DNA of 64,000 nucleotides from Gammaproteobacteria bacterium (GTDB lineage Bacteria; Pseudomonadota; Gammaproteobacteria; Enterobacterales; Alteromonadaceae): NCBI GenBank assembly GCA_018222985.1, contig JAAEZG010000002.1, positions 62,001 to 126,000 of the forward strand, read 5' to 3'. Shown piece by piece: positions 36,641 to 47,929 of this stretch (position 1 is its first letter; each line of letters starts with the position of its first letter). The notes under the pieces were generated by a model. It saw only the letters and a program-made list of their open reading frames with translations, ran no database searches and was not told where the DNA came from. The position numbers and the translations under genes were made by a program.

Positions 36641-38888
36641 AAATCTGCTCGTCAACACCGGTTTGTTCCAACACTGCGCGGTTAAATTGCTGCGTGAAGC
36701 GAATAAACTCATTCAAAGGCATAGCTCGGCCGTAATGGAAGCCTTGCTGGAAGTGACACTTCTGTTGTTGTAAGAATTCAACTTGCTGTTCATGTTCCAC
36801 ACCTTCTGCCACAACTTTCATGTTTAGTGTATGCGCAATGCGTATGAGCACCTCAACCAAGGCTTTTTGTTGGCCCTGATGCGGCACGTTATGTAAGAAG
36901 CTGCGGTCAATTTTAATCACATCAATCGGGTATGAGCGCAAGTAGTTTAAGCTTGAGTAACCGGTACCAAAGTCGTCAATCGCCAAGGTAATACCGGCGT
37001 CACGTAATTTACGTAAGTTGGCAAACTGGCGCTCTTTGTTGCGCATCAGCATCGACTCGGTAATCTCAAACATCAGGCGGTTTGGCGGTACATCAGCTGC
37101 AGCAATAACGTTTAACCAATGTGACGCGGCTTGACGGTCGTTAAATTCACGTGGCGAGCGGTTTAATGCTATCGACAGGTCTAGTCCGGCACTGTTCATT
37201 TTTTTCCAGTCGCGCACCACTTGGCGTAACACAAAATCGCCTAAACCAATAATTGCCCCAGTTTTTTCAGCAATCGGAATAAACTCAGCAGGTGAAATAG
37301 CGCCGCGCTCTGGGTGGGTCCAGCGAATTAACGCTTCACAACGAGTCAGCAAGCCGGTTTCTGTTTCAATAACCGGCTGGTAGTGCACTTCAAACTGTTC
37401 AGCTTCAATGCCTTTAATAATTTGATGGTGCAAATTAATATCGCGCTCTGTACTTTGGCGCAACTGCTCATCAAAAAAGTGCACGCTCATGGCACCCTGT
37501 TGCTTGGCGGCATACATGGCTAACTCGGCGTGTTTTAATAGCTGCTGCACTTCTTGACCGTCGTGCGGGAACATAGAAATACCCGTGCTCGCGGTCATAT
37601 TAATGTGGTTATGTTCAATATCTAGCGTGTGCAACAAGTCATTCATAATGGCTTTGGCGCGAATTTCGGCTTCGCTAGGGTCGTTTAAGTCACGCAGCAC
37701 AATGGCAAATTCGTCGCCGCCAATACGTGCCAGCAAATCATCTTCGCGAATACTGGTGCGAATACGCTCTGCAACACGTTGCAATAACGCATCGCCAACC
37801 TCATGACCGAGCACGTCGTTAATTTCGCGCAAGTGGTCAAGGTCGAGTACCAACAGTGCAAATTTCTGCTCGTTCCGCAACGCATGGCGAATGTCGGCAC
37901 CAAGCTGCTCAGAAAAGAAGTTACGGTTCGGCAAATCGGTTAGGCCGTCGTAGCGCGCTTGGTAAGCAATGGTTGAAATAGCGCCGCGTAACCGGTGCTG
38001 GGTAAATATCAGCATTAAGAATGCCGAAAGAATAACCGCGGTTAAACCAATACCAATGGCCCAGTGCAACCAAAAGTCTGCGTTGGTGGCCACCCACTGG
38101 CCGTCACGCGGGTAGGCGGCAAGCTCCCAGCGGCCGCGTGGAAATTTTATCTCGGTAATTAACGCGTCAGCTCGAAATACGTCGTTCTCACCGGCAAAGG
38201 CGACGGGGTCTGGGTTGATATCATTAACGGCTTGGCGTAACGCGAAGTTATAGTTGGGGTGCTGGTAAAATTGCACGCCCTCAAGCATGTGTACATGATC
38301 GATAACTAATGAAGCAACGCCCCATAGGGTTCGGTCATTGCGAAACACCGGCATACGTGCCACTAAGGCATCACGGCCTTGCACTAACTGCAATGGCCCG
38401 GTTAATACCACGTCTTTCACTGCTATTGAGCGCAGAATACCCGCGTACTGGTCAGTGTCTAGGCGGTAATTGAAACCAATCATCGACTGATTGCCTTCAA
38501 CTGGGTAGACGAACTTAACAATTAAGTCGGGTGCTAATGCCACGTGCATAATGTCGAGGTCAGACGACAGAAACTCGTCCATAATGTGCTGTAGACGCAC
38601 GCGGTCAGGGGTGTCTTGCCAGAGAATTTCAGGGCGCAGTGCGCGCAAGGCGAGCATGTTGGATTGCAGACGTTGTTCAATTTGGCCGCGCATGGCGCTC
38701 ATATGTTCACTGGCGCGACGCTTTTCTACTTCGAGTTGTTGCTGTCGTTCGCTATCCACCACTAAGTACACCGCATACAGCAACGCCGACGCAATAAAAA
38801 GAACGACCACTAAGTAGCGCAATAATCGCCAGCGTTCAGACTGCTTACCGAACTTATCTGGAAAACTCACAACATCAATCTGCTTCAT
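36624..38888 (-). CDS. membrane CHASE-GGDEF-EAL protein (cyclic-di-GMP turnover)
   Basis: A 754-residue sensor enzyme. TM1 (about 26-44) and TM2 (about 274-295) bracket a periplasmic CHASE-type domain with FVYPVEGNQSMIGFNYR. The GGDEF domain (about 312-475) has intact RIGGDEF (390-394). The EAL domain (about 490-740) keeps EAL (518-520), N576, EITE, DDFGTG (638-643) and K659, so both synthase and phosphodiesterase activities appear possible. Which dominates cannot be read from sequence. A TATAAT on the minus strand at 38914-38919 may be its -10 box. The last codons lie inside rnpB. Confidence 0.93.
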
Positions 38889-39003
38889 TTATACGAGTTA
38901 GCTTGTTATTAGAATTATATGCTAGATGACATACTCTTCGCATCATCCTTTACATCATCCTTGCCGTCAATAGTGTTGCCCACCGCAAACTCATGATTTT
39001 TCC

Positions 39004-39033
39004 TTGACAGAAAGAAAGATCGGCACCTAGACT
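39004..39033 (+). promoter_or_regulatory. promoter of the dcw cluster (Pmra)
   Basis: A perfect TTGACA (39004-39009), 18 bases and TAGACT (39028-39033) place the start of transcription near 39040, directly before the MraZ boxes. This is likely the main promoter for mraZ through the early division genes. Confidence 0.75.
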
Positions 39034-39040
39034 GTCACAT

Positions 39041-39065
39041 TGTGGGGATTTGTGGGTAATAGTGG
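39041..39065 (+). promoter_or_regulatory. MraZ operator, three GTGGG-type boxes at 10-bp spacing
   Basis: Three direct repeats, TGTGGGGATT, TGTGGGTAAT and AGTGGATCAA, start at 39041, 39051 and 39061. MraZ of E. coli and other bacteria binds TGGG repeats with 10-bp phasing just upstream of its gene and represses the cluster. The third box is degenerate (GTGGA). Confidence 0.85.
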
Positions 39066-39075
39066 ATCAAAAACA

Positions 39076-39534
39076 ATGTTTCGTGGCGCAGCAGCACTCA
39101 GTCTAGATGATAAAGGCCGACTGGCGATACCAGCAAAGTATCGCAAGAGTCTGCTTTTGGATTGTGACGGGCAAATGGTCTGCACCATTGACATTAAGCA
39201 ACCCTGTTTATTGCTGTATCCGTTGCCGCAGTGGCAATTGATTGAACAGAAGCTCACCACCTTATCAAGCATGAACCCCGCAGAGCGTCGTCTTCAACGC
39301 CTGTTGTTGGGTCACGCCGAAGACTGCCAGATGGACAAAAATGGCCGTATTTTGATTGCGCCAACGTTGCGTCAACATGCGGACTTGAGCAAAAAGATCA
39401 TGATTATTGGTCAGCTCAACAAGTTTGAACTCTGGTCTGAAGCGGCATGGCAAGAACAAATCGCAGCTGATATGGCTGCCGAGCAACAAGACGACTTGGC
39501 CCTTAGTGATCGACTACAAGACTTCTCATTATAA
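39076..39534 (+). CDS. mraZ: transcriptional regulator MraZ
   Basis: MraZ, 152 residues, with two AbrB-like DNA-binding repeats ([16 protein letters not shown] near the start and [16 protein letters not shown] in the second half). It represses its own dcw promoter. ATG 39076 (MFRGA) matches the E. coli start. The last of the three operator boxes ends about ten bases before it. The stop overlaps the rsmH start (TAATG). Confidence 0.97.
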   Translation: MFRGAAALSLDDKGRLAIPAKYRKSLLLDCDGQMVCTIDIKQPCLLLYPLPQWQLIEQKLTTLSSMNPAERRLQRLLLGHAEDCQMDKNGRILIAPTLRQHADLSKKIMIIGQLNKFELWSEAAWQEQIAADMAAEQQDDLALSDRLQDFSL

Positions 39535-40484
39535 TGACAACAGAAGCAGCGCAACACGTCTCGGTGTTGTTACAAGAGTCCATCGAGGCTCTTGCGATCA
39601 AACCAGACGGAATTTATTTAGATGCTACCTTCGGTAGAGGGGGGCACTCGCGCGCAATTCTGGCCCAATTAAACGCCCAAGGTAAATTATACGCACTCGA
39701 TCGTGACCCCACCGCGATTGCAGCTGCCGAATCCTTGCGCGATGACCCACGTTTTACCATTATCCACACCCCGTTCTCACGACTTGACGATGTGCTTGAA
39801 GCGCAGCATCTGCGTGGCAAGCTTGACGGCATATTATTTGACCTTGGCGTTTCGTCCCCACAACTAGACGATGCCGATCGTGGCTTTAGTTTCATGCGCG
39901 AAGGCCCACTTGATATGCGCATGGATACCAGCTGTGGCCCCACCGCAGCCGACTTTCTAAATTCTGCGAGTGCCGATGAGATTGCCTTTGTGTTACGCGA
40001 ATATGGCGAAGAACGCTTCGCTTGGCGCATTGCCCAGGCCATTGTGCAGCAGCGCGACGAGCAGCCACTACAAACCACCCGCGAGTTGGCGACCCTCATC
40101 GACAAAGCGGTGCCATTTAAAGACAAGCACAAGCACCCTGCCACTCGCAGCTTTCAAGGCATTCGAATTCACATTAACGGTGAACTGGATGAAATTGAAA
40201 CGGCGCTAACCGCTGCAGTAAGTGGTTTAAAACCCGAAGGCCGCTTAGCGGTGATTAGTTTTCATAGCTTGGAAGACCGCATGGTGAAGCGCTTTATGCG
40301 CGCTCAGGCGAAAGGCCGAGATATACCAGCTGGGCTGCCCATTCGCGATGCGGATTTTGATCGCGGCCAAACCCTGAAGTTAATAGGTAAAGCGATTAAG
40401 CCTTCGGCAGCCGAAACCAAGCTCAACCCACGCGCCCGCAGTTCGGTGCTACGAATCGCCGCGAGGTTAGATTATGAAAGCTAG
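39534..40484 (+). CDS. rsmH: 16S rRNA (cytosine1402-N4)-methyltransferase RsmH
   Basis: RsmH (MraW), 316 residues, methylates N4 of C1402 in 16S rRNA; RsmI, encoded 3.3 kb away, adds the 2'-O-methyl to the same nucleotide. The SAM motif is [12 protein letters not shown], followed by LDRDPTAI, and the conserved [12 protein letters not shown] is near the end. It overlaps mraZ by one base and ftsL by 11. Confidence 0.97.
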   Translation: MTTEAAQHVSVLLQESIEALAIKPDGIYLDATFGRGGHSRAILAQLNAQGKLYALDRDPTAIAAAESLRDDPRFTIIHTPFSRLDDVLEAQHLRGKLDGILFDLGVSSPQLDDADRGFSFMREGPLDMRMDTSCGPTAADFLNSASADEIAFVLREYGEERFAWRIAQAIVQQRDEQPLQTTRELATLIDKAVPFKDKHKHPATRSFQGIRIHINGELDEIETALTAAVSGLKPEGRLAVISFHSLEDRMVKRFMRAQAKGRDIPAGLPIRDADFDRGQTLKLIGKAIKPSAAETKLNPRARSSVLRIAARLDYES

Positions 40485-40791
40485 CCGCGTGCCATCGTTA
40501 GTGTCTGTTTTATTTGATGATTTTCGCCAGCATCTGATGCTGGTTTTGCTGTTTTTAGCGGTCATCGCAACGGCCATGACGGTTATTTACGTGTCACACG
40601 GCCATCGCTTGCTAACCAGTGAGCGTGACGAACTGCTGTCTGCGCGCGACGACCTCGATATTGAATGGCGCCATTTGCAAATTGAGCAGAACACGCTGAC
40701 CGAACATAGCCGCGTGGCTCGCATTGCCGAGGAACGCCTGAATATGGTGCGTGCTGAGGCTGAACAAGAGGTGCTCGTGCCATGGCAATGA
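40474..40791 (+). CDS. ftsL: cell division protein FtsL
   Basis: FtsL, 105 residues, a bitopic divisome protein: short cytoplasmic N-terminus, TM at about 23-42, then a periplasmic leucine-zipper-like coiled coil (about 48-90). It forms the FtsQLB complex. Sequence is poorly conserved; identification relies on topology, the RIAEERLNM block and its place between rsmH and ftsI. Overlaps both neighbours. Confidence 0.94.
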   Translation: MKASRVPSLVSVLFDDFRQHLMLVLLFLAVIATAMTVIYVSHGHRLLTSERDELLSARDDLDIEWRHLQIEQNTLTEHSRVARIAEERLNMVRAEAEQEVLVPWQ

Positions 40792-42530
40792 CACCAAAAA
40801 CCAACCGCCGCGCCGTGAAAAAGGCGCAACCGCACTTAAGCAAAGGCCGTTTTTATTTTGCCTTGCTGGTGGTGCTTGGCGTGTTTGGTAGTTTGGTGGC
40901 ACGTGCCGCATACATTCAACTTGTTGAGCCAGAGCGCTTGATTTACGAGGGTGATCGTCGTTCATTGCGGGCAGACGCAACCACGGTGCAACGTGGCAGT
41001 ATTCTTGATCGCAATGGTCGGGAGCTGGCCGTTAGCGTACCGGTGCAAACCGTATGGGCCGACCCTAAACGGGTGTATGAGGGTAATGGTTTAGCCAATC
41101 GTGAACGCTGGTTGGCGCTGGCCGAAGTGTTTCGTACCGATGTTAACGATCTACTCGATAAAGTGGCCGACCCAACCCGCCGGTTTGTTTACTTAGAACG
41201 TAAAGTCACGCCGGGTGTTGCTGAGTTTGTCCGTCAGCTGGAAATTCCAGGCGTTTATTTGAAAACCGAGTCGCGACGTTTTTATCCAGCCGGCGAAATT
41301 GCCGCCCATGTGGTTGGCTTTACCGACATCGACGGCTTAGGCATTGAAGGTTTAGAAGCTATTTATAATCAAGTTCTCACCGGTATTCCGGGTGAGCGAG
41401 TTTACCGCAAGGACGCAGCAGGACGGGTTGTTGAAGAGATTCGCGTCACCGAAGCGCAACAACCACAACAACTAACGCTGAGTATTGACCAACGTTTGCA
41501 ATCATTAGCCTACGCTGAAGTTAAAAAGGCCGTGCGCTATCACCAAGCCACTTCAGGCTCGGCAGTGATTGTAGACGTGCGAACCGGCGAGGTGCTGGCG
41601 ATGGTCAACAGCCCGTCCTACAACCCAAATAACCGCAATACCTTGCAGCCACACCGGTTGCGTAACCGGGCGATTACCGATGCTTATGAGCCGGGTTCCA
41701 CGGTGAAGCCATTGGCAGTTATTGCCGGTTTAGAGGCTGGAACCATTAAACCTGACGACGTTATTGATACGAGCCCTGGGTGGTTACGCCTAGGTGGACG
41801 TCGCGTGAGTGACCCACGTAACCGTGGTGAGCTGACTATTACACAAATTTTAGAGAACTCTAGCAACGTTGGCACTGCCAAAATCGCGTTAGACACAGGT
41901 ATCAACAACATGTTGGATACTTATGCCGCGGTAGGTTTTGGAAACGACACAGGGGTAGCCATGTTGGGCGAGAGTTTTGGGGTGCTGCAGAACCGTCAGC
42001 GCTGGTCAGATTTTGAAATTGCGACATTATCGTACGGTTATGGCATGTCGGCCACAACCCTTCAATTGGCGCAAATGTACGCCATTATTGGCGCCGAAGG
42101 CGTGCGTCGGCCGTTGAGTATTCAGCGCCGTGAAACAGCGCCAGAGGGTGAGCAAGTTATTTCAGCGCAAACCGCTCGCGCAGTGTTAGGCATGTTAGAA
42201 AGCGTGGTGGCAAACGGCTCAGGAAGCCGTGCGCAAGTTCGCGGGTACCGCGTGGCAGGTAAAACAGGCACGTCGCGCAAAGCTGTGGCCGGTGGTTATG
42301 GTGATGAGTATGTCACGCTGTTTGCTGGTATTGCGCCGGTGAGCGACCCGCGTATTGCGGTGGTGGTGACCATTAACGAACCGAGTGGCGACGAATATTA
42401 CGGTAGCGAAGTGTCCGCGCCAGTATTTGCTGAAATTGTGGGCGACGCGCTGCGCGTCATGAATGTGCCACCAGACAATTTGGCCGACACCGAATTAAAA
42501 GCAGCTGGCTTTGGAGGGACCCATGATTGA
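40782..42530 (+). CDS. ftsI: septal peptidoglycan transpeptidase FtsI (PBP3)
   Basis: FtsI, 582 residues: a TM anchor (about 25-43), a pedestal domain with RGSILDRNGRELAVS, and a transpeptidase domain. Active-site motifs are STVK (S306, K309), SSN (360-362) and KTG within VAGKTGTSRK. It cross-links septal peptidoglycan and is a beta-lactam target. ATG 40782 or 40788 may be used. It overlaps ftsL by ten bases and murE by eight. Confidence 0.97.
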   Translation: MAMTPKTNRRAVKKAQPHLSKGRFYFALLVVLGVFGSLVARAAYIQLVEPERLIYEGDRRSLRADATTVQRGSILDRNGRELAVSVPVQTVWADPKRVYEGNGLANRERWLALAEVFRTDVNDLLDKVADPTRRFVYLERKVTPGVAEFVRQLEIPGVYLKTESRRFYPAGEIAAHVVGFTDIDGLGIEGLEAIYNQVLTGIPGERVYRKDAAGRVVEEIRVTEAQQPQQLTLSIDQRLQSLAYAEVKKAVRYHQATSGSAVIVDVRTGEVLAMVNSPSYNPNNRNTLQPHRLRNRAITDAYEPGSTVKPLAVIAGLEAGTIKPDDVIDTSPGWLRLGGRRVSDPRNRGELTITQILENSSNVGTAKIALDTGINNMLDTYAAVGFGNDTGVAMLGESFGVLQNRQRWSDFEIATLSYGYGMSATTLQLAQMYAIIGAEGVRRPLSIQRRETAPEGEQVISAQTARAVLGMLESVVANGSGSRAQVRGYRVAGKTGTSRKAVAGGYGDEYVTLFAGIAPVSDPRIAVVVTINEPSGDEYYGSEVSAPVFAEIVGDALRVMNVPPDNLADTELKAAGFGGTHD

Positions 42531-44019
42531 GTTGTTTGCGTTACTTCCTGAATACCCATTGCCACTGCCAGCGGTAAAAGTGGGCGGTATTAAACTGGAT
42601 AGCCGCCAAGTTGCGCCACATGACGTGTTTGTGGCGGTGCCTGGCTACCAAAGCGATGGCCGCCACTTTATTGATGCCGCCATTAGTGCTGGGGCCAGCG
42701 TTGTTCTTGCCGACTCAGAAACCGTTGGCATGGAGCAGCGCGCTAACGCTTGGGTGATTGAAGTACCGCAATTAAAAAATCAGCTATCGGCCATTGCTGG
42801 GCGCTTTTTCCATGAGCCTTCGCAACGCCTGCAGGTAATTGGCGTTACCGGCACCAATGGCAAAACCTCGGTGACCTATTTAGCCGCCCAGTTACTTGAG
42901 CAGTTGGGCGTTCGCTGCGGCGTTATTGGTACCACCGGTAGTGGTTTTCCAGGCCAATTGTTACCAGAAAGCCATACCACCCCAGACGCCATTGCGGTGC
43001 AGCATCGGCTGCATGTGTTAGCTAGTGAAGGCGCCCAAGCCGTGGCGATGGAAGTGTCGTCGCATGCCTTAGTTCAGCGCCGCGTTGAGCAAGTGCACTT
43101 TGCCGTTGGCGTGGCCACCAACATTAGTCGTGATCATTTGGACTATCACGGCACCATGGCCAATTATGCCGGTGCCAAGCGTCGTTTGTTTACAGAGCTA
43201 GATACCCAGCACAGTATTCTCAATGTTGATGACGCGGCGGTTGCAGCTTGGTTGCCCGATCGCACAGACAGCTGGCGCTATAGCCTTACGCCACAAAATG
43301 CGGCACGTAGCTTGTGGGCCTCAAACGTACGCTATGCACAAGATGGCACTGAATTTACGCTCAATGTGCGTGTTGATAGCCAAACCGTCAGTACCCACGT
43401 GGTGCATTCGCCGCTGTTAGGTGGCTTTAATGTTTACAACTTATTGGCTGCTTTAGCTGCGGTCATTAGCTTAGAGCATGACCCTGCGGCAGCTGCTGCA
43501 GCATGTGCCAATTTGCATGCGGTACCAGGCCGTATGGAAGCATTTTCTGGCCCGCAACAGCCATTAGTTATTGTTGACTATGCACACACGCCGGATGCAC
43601 TGCAGCAGGTGCTAACCGCTTTACGCCGGCATTGCAATGGGCAGCTATGGTGTGTGTTTGGTTGTGGTGGCGACCGTGATCGCGGAAAACGCCCACAAAT
43701 GGGTGCCGTAGCGGCCGAGCTAGCAGACCAAGTGGTAGTCACTGACGACAACCCGCGCACCGAAGTGCCCGAGCAAATTGTGCAAGATATTTTGGCCGGT
43801 ATGCCAAGCCGTCAGCGCGTGCAGGTAATTATGGGCCGTGAAAACGCAGTGCGCCAAGTGATTGCGCAAGCCAAACCGCAAGACATTGTGGTGCTTGCTG
43901 GTAAAGGCCATGAAGACTATCAAGTGATTGGGCAACAGCGCTACGACTACGACGAGCGGAAATTGGTGGCGAGTATTGTCGCGAGCCACGCGACCTCTTC
44001 TGAGGAGGCGCCATTATGA
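42523..44019 (+). CDS. murE: UDP-MurNAc-tripeptide ligase MurE (meso-DAP adding)
   Basis: MurE, 498 residues, adds the third amino acid to UDP-MurNAc-L-Ala-D-Glu. The ATP site is GTNGKTSVTY. The specificity motif DDNPRTE indicates meso-diaminopimelate as substrate, as in other Gram-negatives. ATG 42523 follows GGAGGG. It lies inside the end of ftsI and overlaps murF by four bases. Confidence 0.97.
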   Translation: MIELFALLPEYPLPLPAVKVGGIKLDSRQVAPHDVFVAVPGYQSDGRHFIDAAISAGASVVLADSETVGMEQRANAWVIEVPQLKNQLSAIAGRFFHEPSQRLQVIGVTGTNGKTSVTYLAAQLLEQLGVRCGVIGTTGSGFPGQLLPESHTTPDAIAVQHRLHVLASEGAQAVAMEVSSHALVQRRVEQVHFAVGVATNISRDHLDYHGTMANYAGAKRRLFTELDTQHSILNVDDAAVAAWLPDRTDSWRYSLTPQNAARSLWASNVRYAQDGTEFTLNVRVDSQTVSTHVVHSPLLGGFNVYNLLAALAAVISLEHDPAAAAAACANLHAVPGRMEAFSGPQQPLVIVDYAHTPDALQQVLTALRRHCNGQLWCVFGCGGDRDRGKRPQMGAVAAELADQVVVTDDNPRTEVPEQIVQDILAGMPSRQRVQVIMGRENAVRQVIAQAKPQDIVVLAGKGHEDYQVIGQQRYDYDERKLVASIVASHATSSEEAPL

Positions 44020-45455
44020 TACGCACTGATCTGGCGTGGATTGCCGCCGCGGTTAACGGGCGCTTAGTTGGCACCAACCGTACCGTAGATAGCGTAAGTA
44101 CCGACACACGGAAATTACCGAAAGGTTGTCTGTTTATCGCGCTGAAAGGGCCAAATTTTGATGCCCACGCATTTATTGCCCAGGCGATTGCCGACGGCGC
44201 AAGCGCCTGCATTGTTGAGCGTGAATTAAGCGCTGAAGAAGCACAAGGCGCCCCATATATTGTGGTGAAAGACACGCGTTACGCACTTGGGTTGTTAGGC
44301 GCTGCAGTAAAAGCTTATGTTGCGCCAAAAACTATTGCCATTACGGGCAGTAGCGGTAAAACCACGGTCAAAGAAATGCTGGCAGCCATTCTAAGTCGCC
44401 GTGGTAATGTCTTGGCCACCGCCGGTAACTTTAATAATGACATTGGCGTGCCGCTTACGTTACTGCGTCTTGAACCGCAGCATGAATTTGCAGTGATTGA
44501 ATTGGGCGCAAACCATATTGGCGAAATTGCTTATACCGCCGGTTTAACCATGCCAGATGTCGCCATTATAAATAACGTCGCACCGGCGCATGTGGAAGGT
44601 TTTGGTAGTGTACATGGCGTGTACCGAGCTAAATCGGAAATATTTCGTGGCTTAGGGCCGAGCGGCCTCGCCATGACACCATTTCACTCAGAATTTGCGC
44701 AAGGCTGGGCACAACAACTTTCGCATTTGAAGCACGAAACCTTTGGTCAGGCGGTGAGCGAACACAACGCCACTGAAGGCGAACCAGCACAACCCACCGT
44801 GCGGGCGCGCAATATTCAGCTAAACGCCCACGGGTGTGCCGAATTTGACCTCGAACTTACCGGCGACATGGCACAGCAAGGCCATGTGGTGCTTAGCCTG
44901 CCGGGTTTACACAATGTTGACAACGCACTCGTAGCTATTCGCGCCGCGATTGCGGTAGGGTGTGCGCTCGAAGATTGCCAACAAGCTTTGGCAAACTTAA
45001 CGCCGGTAGCAGGGCGCTTAAACGTCATTTCTGTCAACGACAAACTTAAACTTATCGACGATAGCTACAACGCGAACGTGGGCTCGGTGAAAGCAGCCAT
45101 TAACATGCTGGCCGTTTACCCAGGTTACCGCTTGCTGGTGCTCGGTGATATGGGTGAGTTAGGTAGCGAAGCACGCGAATATCATGCCGAAGTTGGGCAG
45201 CACGCGTTGCAGGCTGGTATTGATAATTTATTTACCCTTGGGGTGCTCAGCCAAAGTGCAAGCGAAGCGTTCAATGGTCACGGCGGTCGCCATTTTTCTA
45301 ATTTAGAAAGTTTGCTGGCTGCAATTGAGCAAGCCATTAGTGAGCATAGCACCAAACAGCTCGTCACTATTTTGGTGAAAGGCTCACGTAGTGCCCGAAT
45401 GGAGCGAATTATTGAAGCATTACAACAACAAAAAGAAGGAAAGCACGCATGTTAG
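44016..45455 (+). CDS. murF: UDP-MurNAc-tripeptide D-Ala-D-Ala ligase MurF
   Basis: MurF, 479 residues, attaches D-Ala-D-Ala to complete the pentapeptide. The ATP loop is [11 protein letters not shown], and the Mur ligase blocks [12 protein letters not shown] and [15 protein letters not shown] are present. It starts within the murE stop (ATGA) and overlaps mraY by seven bases. Cytoplasmic. Confidence 0.97.
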   Translation: MIRTDLAWIAAAVNGRLVGTNRTVDSVSTDTRKLPKGCLFIALKGPNFDAHAFIAQAIADGASACIVERELSAEEAQGAPYIVVKDTRYALGLLGAAVKAYVAPKTIAITGSSGKTTVKEMLAAILSRRGNVLATAGNFNNDIGVPLTLLRLEPQHEFAVIELGANHIGEIAYTAGLTMPDVAIINNVAPAHVEGFGSVHGVYRAKSEIFRGLGPSGLAMTPFHSEFAQGWAQQLSHLKHETFGQAVSEHNATEGEPAQPTVRARNIQLNAHGCAEFDLELTGDMAQQGHVVLSLPGLHNVDNALVAIRAAIAVGCALEDCQQALANLTPVAGRLNVISVNDKLKLIDDSYNANVGSVKAAINMLAVYPGYRLLVLGDMGELGSEAREYHAEVGQHALQAGIDNLFTLGVLSQSASEAFNGHGGRHFSNLESLLAAIEQAISEHSTKQLVTILVKGSRSARMERIIEALQQQKEGKHAC

Positions 45456-46531
45456 TGTGGTTAGCTGAATACTTAACCCAATTTGCGAGCGCGTTTAACG
45501 TGATCTCGTACTTAACCATGCGCGCAATTTTAAGTGTCCTCACGGCATTATTGGTATCGCTGTGGATGGGGCCAACCCTGATTAAATATCTGCAGCGCTT
45601 ACAAATTGGTCAAGCGGTGCGTGACGATGGCCCGCAGTCTCACTTAAGCAAATCAGGTACGCCAACCATGGGTGGCGTGCTGATTATTGCTTCTATTGTA
45701 CTTTCTACCTTGTTGTGGGCCGATTTAACTAATCATTACGTGCAAGTTGTGCTTGGTGTTGTGCTGGGTTTTGGTGCGGTTGGATTCATCGATGATTATC
45801 GCAAAGTAGTACAGAAAAACTCGCGCGGCCTACCTGCACGTTGGAAATACTTTTGGCAGTCACTTATTGCCACTGTTGCTGCTGTTTATTTATATGGCCA
45901 CGCCACGGTTGGCGCCGAAACCCAGTTGCTAGTGCCATTTTTCAAAGACGTCATGCCACAACTTGGCCTGATGTACATTGTGCTGGCCTATTTTGTAGTT
46001 GTTGGTACCAGTAACGCGGTCAACCTAACCGACGGGCTTGATGGCTTAGCTATTGTGCCAACCATAATGGTTGCCGGTGCGCTAGGAGTATTTGCCTATG
46101 CCTCGGGTAACGCCAATTTTGCCAGCTACCTAAATATTCCATTCTTGCCATTATCAGGCGAGCTATTAATTGTCTGCACCGCCATTTTTGGTGCCGGCTT
46201 GGGCTTCTTGTGGTTCAACACCTACCCAGCCATGGTGTTTATGGGCGATGTGGGCTCTCTAACTCTGGGTGCGGCGCTCGGTATTATTGCCGTTATGGTG
46301 CGCCAAGAGCTGGTGCTGTTCATTATGGGCGGTGTTTTCGTCATGGAAACAGTCAGTGTGATGCTGCAAGTTGGTTCCTACAAGCTGCGTGGTAAGCGAG
46401 TTTTCCGTATGGCACCTATTCATCATCACTATGAGCTGAAAGGGTGGCCAGAGCCACGCGTTATTGTACGTTTTTGGATTTTGAGCTTGGTGTTTGTGCT
46501 CATCGGTTTAGCCACGTTGAAATTGAGATAA
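45449..46531 (+). CDS. mraY: phospho-MurNAc-pentapeptide transferase MraY
   Basis: MraY, 360 residues, ten membrane segments. It transfers phospho-MurNAc-pentapeptide to undecaprenyl phosphate to form lipid I. Catalytic or metal-binding aspartates are in FIDDYRKV and [11 protein letters not shown], and the [11 protein letters not shown] loop ([11 protein letters not shown]) is intact. The length is identical to E. coli. It is four bases before murD. Confidence 0.98.
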   Translation: MLVWLAEYLTQFASAFNVISYLTMRAILSVLTALLVSLWMGPTLIKYLQRLQIGQAVRDDGPQSHLSKSGTPTMGGVLIIASIVLSTLLWADLTNHYVQVVLGVVLGFGAVGFIDDYRKVVQKNSRGLPARWKYFWQSLIATVAAVYLYGHATVGAETQLLVPFFKDVMPQLGLMYIVLAYFVVVGTSNAVNLTDGLDGLAIVPTIMVAGALGVFAYASGNANFASYLNIPFLPLSGELLIVCTAIFGAGLGFLWFNTYPAMVFMGDVGSLTLGAALGIIAVMVRQELVLFIMGGVFVMETVSVMLQVGSYKLRGKRVFRMAPIHHHYELKGWPEPRVIVRFWILSLVFVLIGLATLKLR

Positions 46532-46535
46532 GCCA

Positions 46536-47915
46536 ATGAAATTAGCTGCATTAGATAGTTACGAAACGATAGGCGTTGTCGGTTTAGGCCAGACCGGGCT
46601 CTCGTGCGTGCGCTATTTGCTGCAGCGCGACATTGTGCCGGTGGTGTTTGATACGCGAAAAGAGCCGCCCGGTTTGGCCGAACTGCAAGAGTTATGTGCA
46701 GATATAGAGCTAGCCGATATAGAGATACACACCGGCGCGTTAGAAATTGAGCACGTGCTTGGGCTTGACCTACTCATTGTTAGCCCTGGAGTTGATTTGC
46801 GCTTACCGGCATTGCAGCTCGCTATTGATGCAGCCATACCGGTTGTCGGCGATATGGACTTGTTTGCGCGCCATGCCAACAAGCCAGTGTTGGGTATTAC
46901 AGGCTCCAACGGTAAATCGACAGTAACCCGTTTGGTCGCAGATTTATTAACTGCGGCAGGTAAAAAAGTCGCCATGGGCGGCAATATTGGCGTGCCGGTG
47001 TTGGACTTGGTCGGCCAACCAGCCGACGTGTTTGTGTTTGAGCTGTCTAGTTTTCAGTTAGAGCTGATGCATGATCTGCACCTACGTGGCGCAACCTTGC
47101 TCAATATTAGTGACGATCACATGGACCGGTATAACGACTTACGTGATTACTCAAACGCCAAGCACCGAATTTATAACCGCACTGACGTTGCGGTGTGGAA
47201 TCGTGAACAAGAAATGACCGCGCCGGCGCTTATTCCGCTGAATGCGCAGGTAACCTTTGGGTTGAACCCAAGTGAAGAGCGCGGGCCTGACATGTTCGGT
47301 TTGCGCCAAATTGACGGCGATATCGTGATTGAATTTTCCGGCGAGCCATTGGTGCGTGCCAGCGAACTAAAAATTACCGGCACTCACAACCTGCTCAACG
47401 TGCAAGCCGCTTTGGCACTGGTGTATAGCGTTGGGGTAAACCCGACAGATGTGGTTGATGCCTTAAAACAATTTAAAGGGTTACCACACCGTTGCGAGCC
47501 GCTTGGTGAAATCAACAACGTGCAATGGGTAAACGACTCCAAAGCCACCAACATTGGTGCCGCAGAAGCGGCTATTTTCGGCTTGCGGCCGTTGGTGTCG
47601 GGCAAACTAATACTCATTGCTGGTGGCGATGGCAAAGGGGCTGATTTTAGTCATTTCCGTGCTGCGCTGCAGCAGGTGGACGAGGTGATAGTGCTTGGCA
47701 AAGACGCCGAGCGCATTGCCAATCAAGTGGAACATGCAGTACGTGTGAAAACACTCGAACAGGCCGTGACAACGGCTGCTGAATTGGCTGAGGCGAACAG
47801 TATGGTGTTGTTATCACCAGCGTGCGCCAGCTTAGACATGTTTAAAAATTATGAGCATCGTGGCGACGAGTTCCGTCGCTTAGTGATGCAGTTAAAATCA
47901 TCCAAGAAAAAGTAA
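46536..47915 (+). CDS. murD: UDP-MurNAc-L-Ala--D-Glu ligase MurD
   Basis: MurD, 459 residues, adds D-glutamate. It has an N-terminal Rossmann-like domain (VVGLGQTGLSCVRYLL), the ATP loop GITGSNGKSTVT, and the C-terminal block NDSKATNIGAAEAA typical of MurD. It lies between mraY and ftsW with gaps of 4 and 14 bases. Confidence 0.97.
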   Translation: MKLAALDSYETIGVVGLGQTGLSCVRYLLQRDIVPVVFDTRKEPPGLAELQELCADIELADIEIHTGALEIEHVLGLDLLIVSPGVDLRLPALQLAIDAAIPVVGDMDLFARHANKPVLGITGSNGKSTVTRLVADLLTAAGKKVAMGGNIGVPVLDLVGQPADVFVFELSSFQLELMHDLHLRGATLLNISDDHMDRYNDLRDYSNAKHRIYNRTDVAVWNREQEMTAPALIPLNAQVTFGLNPSEERGPDMFGLRQIDGDIVIEFSGEPLVRASELKITGTHNLLNVQAALALVYSVGVNPTDVVDALKQFKGLPHRCEPLGEINNVQWVNDSKATNIGAAEAAIFGLRPLVSGKLILIAGGDGKGADFSHFRAALQQVDEVIVLGKDAERIANQVEHAVRVKTLEQAVTTAAELAEANSMVLLSPACASLDMFKNYEHRGDEFRRLVMQLKSSKKK

Positions 47916-47929
47916 ACAGGGCAAATAGC

